From Gammaproteobacteria bacterium (GTDB taxonomy: Bacteria > Pseudomonadota > Gammaproteobacteria > HK1), in contig JAGRHX010001191.1 of assembly GCA_020444775.1 (NCBI GenBank), positions 1 to 7,864 on the forward strand: a stretch of 7,864 nucleotides of DNA, in the 5' to 3' direction. Made by a program: the position numbers and the translations under genes. Below are positions 5,001 through 7,864 of the stretch, piece by piece (the first letter of the stretch is position 1; each line of letters opens with the position of its first letter). Under the pieces are notes generated by a model, which did not search any database, was not told the DNA's origin, and saw nothing but the letters and a program-made list of their open reading frames with translations.

Positions 5001-7864
5001 TCGTAATCGACACTGGCACCCTGCAGCTGCAGACGCGCCGCCAGTCCGCTGGCGACCGGCGCGGCCACGATCGGCGCGCCGGCCACGCCGCCGCTCAGCC
5101 GCAGATGCGCAGCCGGCGCCGCGATCCGCATGCGTGCGCCCTGGCTCGCAGCAATGAACGGTGTGTCCAGGGTCAGTGAGCCGTCCGCGCGCAGCGCACC
5201 GTCGCCGTTCAACATGGTGTACTCGGCCGCGTGCAGCGCGACATCGGAGAAACCTTGCACGGCGAACGGCCCGTCACCCAGCAGCAGCCGTTTCGAGTCA
5301 AGTGCGATACGTCCGGCGCCGGCGGTGGTAGACGCCAGTCCGACCTCGGTCGAGTTGGCCAGCACCAGTTCATCAGCACCGAGCTGGACCTGCAGGCCTT
5401 CGTTGTCGACCCCGACCAGCCCCTGCGCGTCGAGCAGAAGGCGCTCGAAGTAGGGGCGTATACCGGTCGCCGGATCGCGCAGGTCACCGTGCACCCGGAT
5501 GGTCGAATCGCTGCGCAAGGCGAGCTGGCTACCGGCCAGCTCGGCCAGAAGCGCATTGTCGATCAGCAGACCGTCCACGGCAGCCGCGTCGTCGACCTGC
5601 CCCAGGCTGACGCTTGATGCGCCCAGACCGACCCGACCGCCATTGGTGTCGATGGTGCCCTTGAAGTACACGTCTCCGGCGGCATCGGCAACGATGGAGC
5701 CATTCGCCGCGAGCCGCACGTTGGCGCCTACGCTCAGGCTGCTCGAGTTGCCACCGCCGGGCGCGTCGCGACGCGGGCGCAGACGGTTGCCGGAGACCGC
5801 GACCAATGCCGCATCACCGCTGGCCGGATCGCCGGCGCGAGCGCCGATACGCAGTTGTTGCTCGGCCGCCGCGCCGAACCGAGTCGAGCGCAGCGTCGTG
5901 GCCTCCAGCCCGCTCTGCAGATCGAGCCGGTCGGCCACCAGAATGAGCTCGGGCAGGGCCAGCTCCACGCCCGGCGCCACCGACAAGCGGCTGGAGCGCG
6001 GGGTGACGTTCAGCCCATCGACCGCAAACCCACGGCGTCCGCCGATCAGCAGACTGTCCGCCCCCAGGGATTGAAGCTGGCCGCTCAGCAGCTCCACGCC
6101 GCTGCCGGCGCCGGCCTGCGTGACCAGGCTGATCTGGTCGGCGACGATGTCCACGCTGGGTCCGCGGCCATCGAGCGGGCCGCCGGCGACCAGGGTGCCC
6201 GCGAGCTGCAGACGCCGATCGGCTTCGATCACCAGGGTGCCGGCGTCCCGCGTGGAACGCAGCGCACGTCCGGCATACAGGTCTTGCAGCGGGGTCTCCA
6301 GATACTCGGCCCTGCTGCGCACCTGAGCGCCGCTCAGGATGCTGAAGCCCTGCACGCGGCTGTCCTGGGCCGCGCTGCCGGCCACTGCGTATCGGCCCGC
6401 TACGATCGGCACGCCATCGGCACCTACCGCGGCACGGCCGACGGGCAGATCGGTGGTGCCCGGGATCGGGGTGACCAGATAGCCGCCGAACAACGCGTAG
6501 CGTGCCGGCAGCATCGCGTACTCGCCGGCCGGTAGGCCGGCCACACCCTCGGCGAGGATCCAGGTGTTGCCGGGGCGCAGCCCCTGGGCAGCAGCCGCCG
6601 CGGGTGTCTCGAGCGGATCGTGCGGCGCGAATTCGCCAACACCCGGCAGGATCGCGAACGACGGATTGGCGCTCACGCCAGAGCCCGGGTCGAGATCGGC
6701 GAGCAACAGATCGCGGCTGCCACCGGGACCGGGCACGAACTCGACGGCCTTGCTCGAGCTACCGCCCCGCAGGTCCAGGCGCGCATTGGCCTGGATGTCG
6801 ATGTCGGGCGCTTTGAGACTCAAGGCCTGTTGCGGCAGCTGGATCTCGTAGGATGGATTGTCGATGCGGTCGGTGAACACCAGGTTCACGCCGTTGCCAT
6901 CGACTGCCGGGACCAGCAGATCGCCGCCGGGTTGGGTGCGGAAGAACGGCGCGGACACGCCCAGAGCCGAAGTCGAAGTGAAGCTGCCGGCCAACAGCGC
7001 AAGCCGTTCGCCAGCGGTCAACGACAGCTCGCCGAGCGGCGCGTAGAGCCTGCCGCCCTGCTCGATTCGTGTGCCCGAGAGGGCCAACCGGCCGCCCAGT
7101 GACAACGGGGGGCGCGGCTCGGGAGCGACGCCGGACGCACCGATCAAGATCGCGCTGTTCGCACCGTCGAGCTCCAGCCGATAGTCGCTGAGCGTGCTGG
7201 GGTAGATGCGCGCGGCCTGCAAGCCGAGCGTGCCGGTGCTGCGCAACAGACCGGCATAGTCGGTCTCGCGCGTGGAACGTACGCCGACCGCGCGGATATC
7301 ACCGCTCGCCTGCAGACGCAGCCCAGCCGACGGATTCGTAGCGCTGCCGATACCTTGGGTGACGAGCTCGCCCCGTAGATCGATGTGCTCGGCCTGCACG
7401 CTCAAGCTGGCGTCGCCGGCGGTGGGCGTCAGACGCAGGCTGGCCGAATTGTTGACCGCGATACCTCGGTTGTTGAGCAGCACGTCTGGAACCGAGCCTT
7501 CCATCCGGACGCTTGGATCGCTGGAGCCGAGGGCCACGTAGGGCGCGGTCAGCCGCACGGATCCGGGATTGGCGGCGCGCAGCACCGTGGCGTCCAGGGT
7601 CAGACTGCGTGCCATCGAGATCCCCGTGTTCCCGGCGAACTCGATCACCGACAGCGCGTCGGCGGTATCCGGGACCGGCACGCCATCGGCGTCGGCGCCA
7701 CCGGCGGTGCCACGTACGACCACCTCCAGCGAGTCGAAACCGCCCTCTGCAATCCGCGTGAGCGGCACCCAGGCACGACCGCGCAGCGACTCGGCCAGCG
7801 TCTCACCGGCGCCCGGCAGGCTGCCCTGGTGGTCACGCATCAGCGCCACCCGCTCGCCGGTATC
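656..7864 (-). CDS. Filamentous haemagglutinin family exoprotein (DUF3739 type), C-terminal 2,402 residues, 5' end beyond window
   Basis: This is a giant secreted, probably cell-surface adhesin. The frame is open to the window edge (first full codon 7864-7862, counted here as residue 1), so the true start, signal peptide and TPS/haemagglutination-activity domain lie outside; stop TGA is at 658-656. It shows glycine-rich beta-helix repeats throughout. Family signatures in order are QGGRLYAPLGELSL (269-282), EFVPGPGGSRD (375-385), FAILPG (403-408), LPARYALFGGYLVTP (about 452-466), WGIAFHRFSNGIGALGGG (1666-1683), AGRDI (1996-2000), YQPGFDAIQTLFP (2157-2169), a TLDGGD/VPGG block (2177-2204) and LLVWSSNGAIDAGKGAKT (2250-2267). 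These match the DUF3739-containing filamentous haemagglutinin proteins as I know them. I see no cysteine and only about 16 lysines, which fits two-partner-secretion passengers. No membrane anchor is visible at the C terminus. Two aspartate-rich loops near 1246-1306 are unusual. The family call is firm; the ligand and secretion route are inferred. Confidence 0.93.
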   Translation of the reverse strand, partial: DTGERVALMRDHQGSLPGAGETLAESLRGRAWVPLTRIAEGGFDSLEVVVRGTAGGADADGVPVPDTADALSVIEFAGNTGISMARSLTLDATVLRAANPGSVRLTAPYVALGSSDPSVRMEGSVPDVLLNNRGIAVNNSASLRLTPTAGDASLSVQAEHIDLRGELVTQGIGSATNPSAGLRLQASGDIRAVGVRSTRETDYAGLLRSTGTLGLQAARIYPSTLSDYRLELDGANSAILIGASGVAPEPRPPLSLGGRLALSGTRIEQGGRLYAPLGELSLTAGERLALLAGSFTSTSALGVSAPFFRTQPGGDLLVPAVDGNGVNLVFTDRIDNPSYEIQLPQQALSLKAPDIDIQANARLDLRGGSSSKAVEFVPGPGGSRDLLLADLDPGSGVSANPSFAILPGVGEFAPHDPLETPAAAAAQGLRPGNTWILAEGVAGLPAGEYAMLPARYALFGGYLVTPIPGTTDLPVGRAAVGADGVPIVAGRYAVAGSAAQDSRVQGFSILSGAQVRSRAEYLETPLQDLYAGRALRSTRDAGTLVIEADRRLQLAGTLVAGGPLDGRGPSVDIVADQISLVTQAGAGSGVELLSGQLQSLGADSLLIGGRRGFAVDGLNVTPRSSRLSVAPGVELALPELILVADRLDLQSGLEATTLRSTRFGAAAEQQLRIGARAGDPASGDAALVAVSGNRLRPRRDAPGGGNSSSLSVGANVRLAANGSIVADAAGDVYFKGTIDTNGGRVGLGASSVSLGQVDDAAAVDGLLIDNALLAELAGSQLALRSDSTIRVHGDLRDPATGIRPYFERLLLDAQGLVGVDNEGLQVQLGADELVLANSTEVGLASTTAGAGRIALDSKRLLLGDGPFAVQGFSDVALHAAEYTMLNGDGALRADGSLTLDTPFIAASQGARMRIAAPAAHLRLSGGVAGAPIVAAPVASGLAARLQLQGASVDYDAVAHLPSGRFEIVGNGEVAIGGAARIDVSGSNQDFGPLTTGTAGGDILIRSGNGGVSVAAGALLDVSPSAISGEAGWLQLQAPAGELRIDVATRLLSGARGGAFQSDSKTLTVAGNDGASAYSDLNRLLGAGQFEAKRDVRLRNQDVELTADSTVRAHEIRISADGGDVRLAGTLDASGRAAGGIHADGGSIVVAAADTLHVETGAMLRARGAADEWGEPAAGTHGGVVELLALDADQSDPAGLNDRVELASGALIDVSGGPAAAAAPGSRLVQALEQRGGEVRVITRRIDTNGDDLSDTVVLGAMDAEIQGAAGTRLIATRVARPGERIGALAYAADADLDADGVLDDIEITTADIAALHAETAAFMQSARPSPDGFALWPGLLLQSEGDLVLRDDWDFQPDWHFGRTVNDPGSAGLLMLRAAGDVNLKASLSDAFFDETPVGFPVYRDRLAGASIGADGNEVPPPAWSFRLTGGADPGSADPSATVSGPGAVRLLRDADGIEAFFGQAAASVKADALALYNPLAPFFWAFQVNAQGLADPTFDAPSPEAVALGVTNLDLDLEPADLAAAGFVTTQTLPVRLRTGTGDIQVAAAGDVVLGTGRLSDGDGNVLAASSAIYTGGYDLGLSENIRQVLPPQGLIDTAKFSFNRWLGGGAQFTVDGGDVSVRAGGDVIVDGHQGSPSEWQPRIGEAQSGTSGLARDGGAVPTHWGIAFHRFSNGIGALGGGTLQVKAGGDLVNLALAVPTTGRAVAGAVRDPRQPGKFAPALETTEVGGGGRLQVEAGGDLRGGSLYLGSGFAEVRVDGAVSAGSSGQSTLIYNGGEGRFTLDAGAQVLIGGITDPGMVGLSQTQGDYDASLTNPNQSIAANAPGYFDNSFYTYGVAASTSIGSLGGDVRLDGEGFVNAVAPRLRVVSHGGDIVNAVSINQYPSPDGQLELLAAGNLGGAVTTLWQRDQDPKLLPSIDRPAASAVPLHDRVPVHADDDEPNLLIARTGSIEALGNGPWRFDLAKSSIFQAGLDLSNLSVAVQNVRASDISAFVAGRDIVQQTRRDNDGNFQVTRNEALVTRYEIAGPGAAQFVAGRHISLGTSDGIESIGDGRNAALPNSGAHLRLLAGIGSSPDYLGYVGPLLQAPGEMGDRSRQLLGRFLGGTSDAPLADFANLPERAQRDIASVLLVEQLQRVGVAATQQGEAGSTAQLAGYQPGFDAIQTLFPDNDASGGISMLLSQVQTLDGGDVLMLVPGGSINAGAANSDIIDKSAADLGIVAAVDGNIGIFVDGDFLVNSTRAFALQGDLLVWSSNGAIDAGKGAKTVSSIPDPIARIGPQGETIIEFPPAVEGSGLQGVNAYLFAPRGVINAGDAGIRTSGNLTLGSPRVIGADNIDVGGVSVGVPTASVAPPPAVPAQDNVATRATREVTEQSTTAAEGRSGGQRGLSVISVEVLGFGES
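995..1001 (-). repeat. Seven-C homopolymer in the haemagglutinin coding strand
   Basis: The coding strand has seven consecutive C over codons TTC-CCC-CCC (residues 2288-2290). It is the longest homopolymer I see in the gene; others near 2673, 4345 and 7107 have six. A one-base slip here would change the frame for about the last 113 residues. Seven is short for a phase-variable tract and such runs are common in GC-rich DNA, so a regulatory role is uncertain. Confidence 0.3.
2639..2995 (-). repeat. AGGD strand repeats in the haemagglutinin beta-helix
   Basis: The pattern V-x-A-G-G-D-V/L recurs at residues 1624-1628 (RAGGD), 1688-1692 (KAGGD) and 1738-1742 (EAGGD), each after a G-G-rich turn and a short beta-strand. 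Degenerate copies (AAGD, HGGD, AAGN, AGRD) extend the pattern on both sides. This matches the turn-strand-turn rungs of right-handed beta-helix haemagglutinins. It is a protein-level repeat; the DNA copies are diverged. Confidence 0.6.
3947..3982 (-). other. EF-hand-type calcium-binding loop inside the haemagglutinin
   Basis: Residues 1295-1306 read D-L-D-A-D-G-V-L-D-D-I-E. This fits the 12-residue EF-hand loop: Asp at 1, 3, 5 and 9, Gly at 6, a hydrophobic residue at 8 and Glu at 12. It is preceded by another D-A (1293-1294). Flanking helices typical of a true EF-hand are not obvious on the N-terminal side; the C-terminal side (TTADIAALHAETAAF) could be helical. It may bind calcium as an isolated or thrombospondin-type-3-like loop. 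Confidence 0.5.
4103..4129 (-). other. Aspartate-rich loop (DxNxDDxxD) inside the haemagglutinin
   Basis: Residues 1246-1254 read D-T-N-G-D-D-L-S-D. They resemble dockerin or thrombospondin-type-3 calcium loops in the spacing of their acidic residues. The loop sits 49 residues before the EF-hand-type loop at 3947-3982, directly after a beta-strand (VRVITRRI). It lacks the Glu at position 12, so on its own it is weaker evidence than the second loop. Confidence 0.4.

Noticed and set aside
656..7864. RGD-type integrin-binding motif, as in Bordetella FHA
   Set aside because: I checked the Arg-Gly pairs in the translation; none is followed by Asp.
1..7864. tRNA, rRNA, CRISPR array, insertion sequence or phage attachment site
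   Set aside because: The window is almost fully occupied by the two minus-strand genes. No regularly spaced identical repeats, transposase motifs or RNA-gene signatures were seen in the 227-base spacer.

Overview
The window comes from a high-GC bacterium, most likely a Pseudomonadota (proteobacterial) species. The evidence is the strong G/C third-position bias, an arginine-rich and lysine-poor proteome, and two protein families typical of large Gram-negative surface adhesins. A narrower assignment is not supported by the sequence.

All real coding content lies on the minus strand, and both genes run off the window. Positions 656-7864 (about 92% of the window) hold the C-terminal 2,402 residues of a giant filamentous-haemagglutinin-family exoprotein of the DUF3739-containing type. 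It is a predicted right-handed beta-helix with no cysteine and very few lysines, and its N-terminal signal and secretion (TPS) domain would lie beyond position 7864. Positions 429-655 are a 227-base spacer of visibly lower GC. It holds a long 19-bp stem-loop just after the haemagglutinin stop codon, a second overlapping stem-loop, a small 11-bp-spaced direct repeat, and a Shine-Dalgarno sequence. Positions 1-428 hold the first 142 codons of a secreted or envelope protein with a signal peptide and a DUF2341 domain.

The two genes are co-directional, haemagglutinin first and DUF2341 protein second. In other Gram-negative bacteria DUF2341 is known fused to LamG-like and MotA/TolQ/ExbB proton-channel domains, so this may be part of a proton-motive-force-linked surface-adhesin locus. 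That last step is inference, because the decisive domains would lie outside the window. The most notable feature inside the giant protein is a pair of aspartate-rich loops (one a complete EF-hand-type 12-residue loop) set into the beta-helix, suggesting calcium binding. Long plus-strand open frames are antisense shadows of the GC-rich gene.
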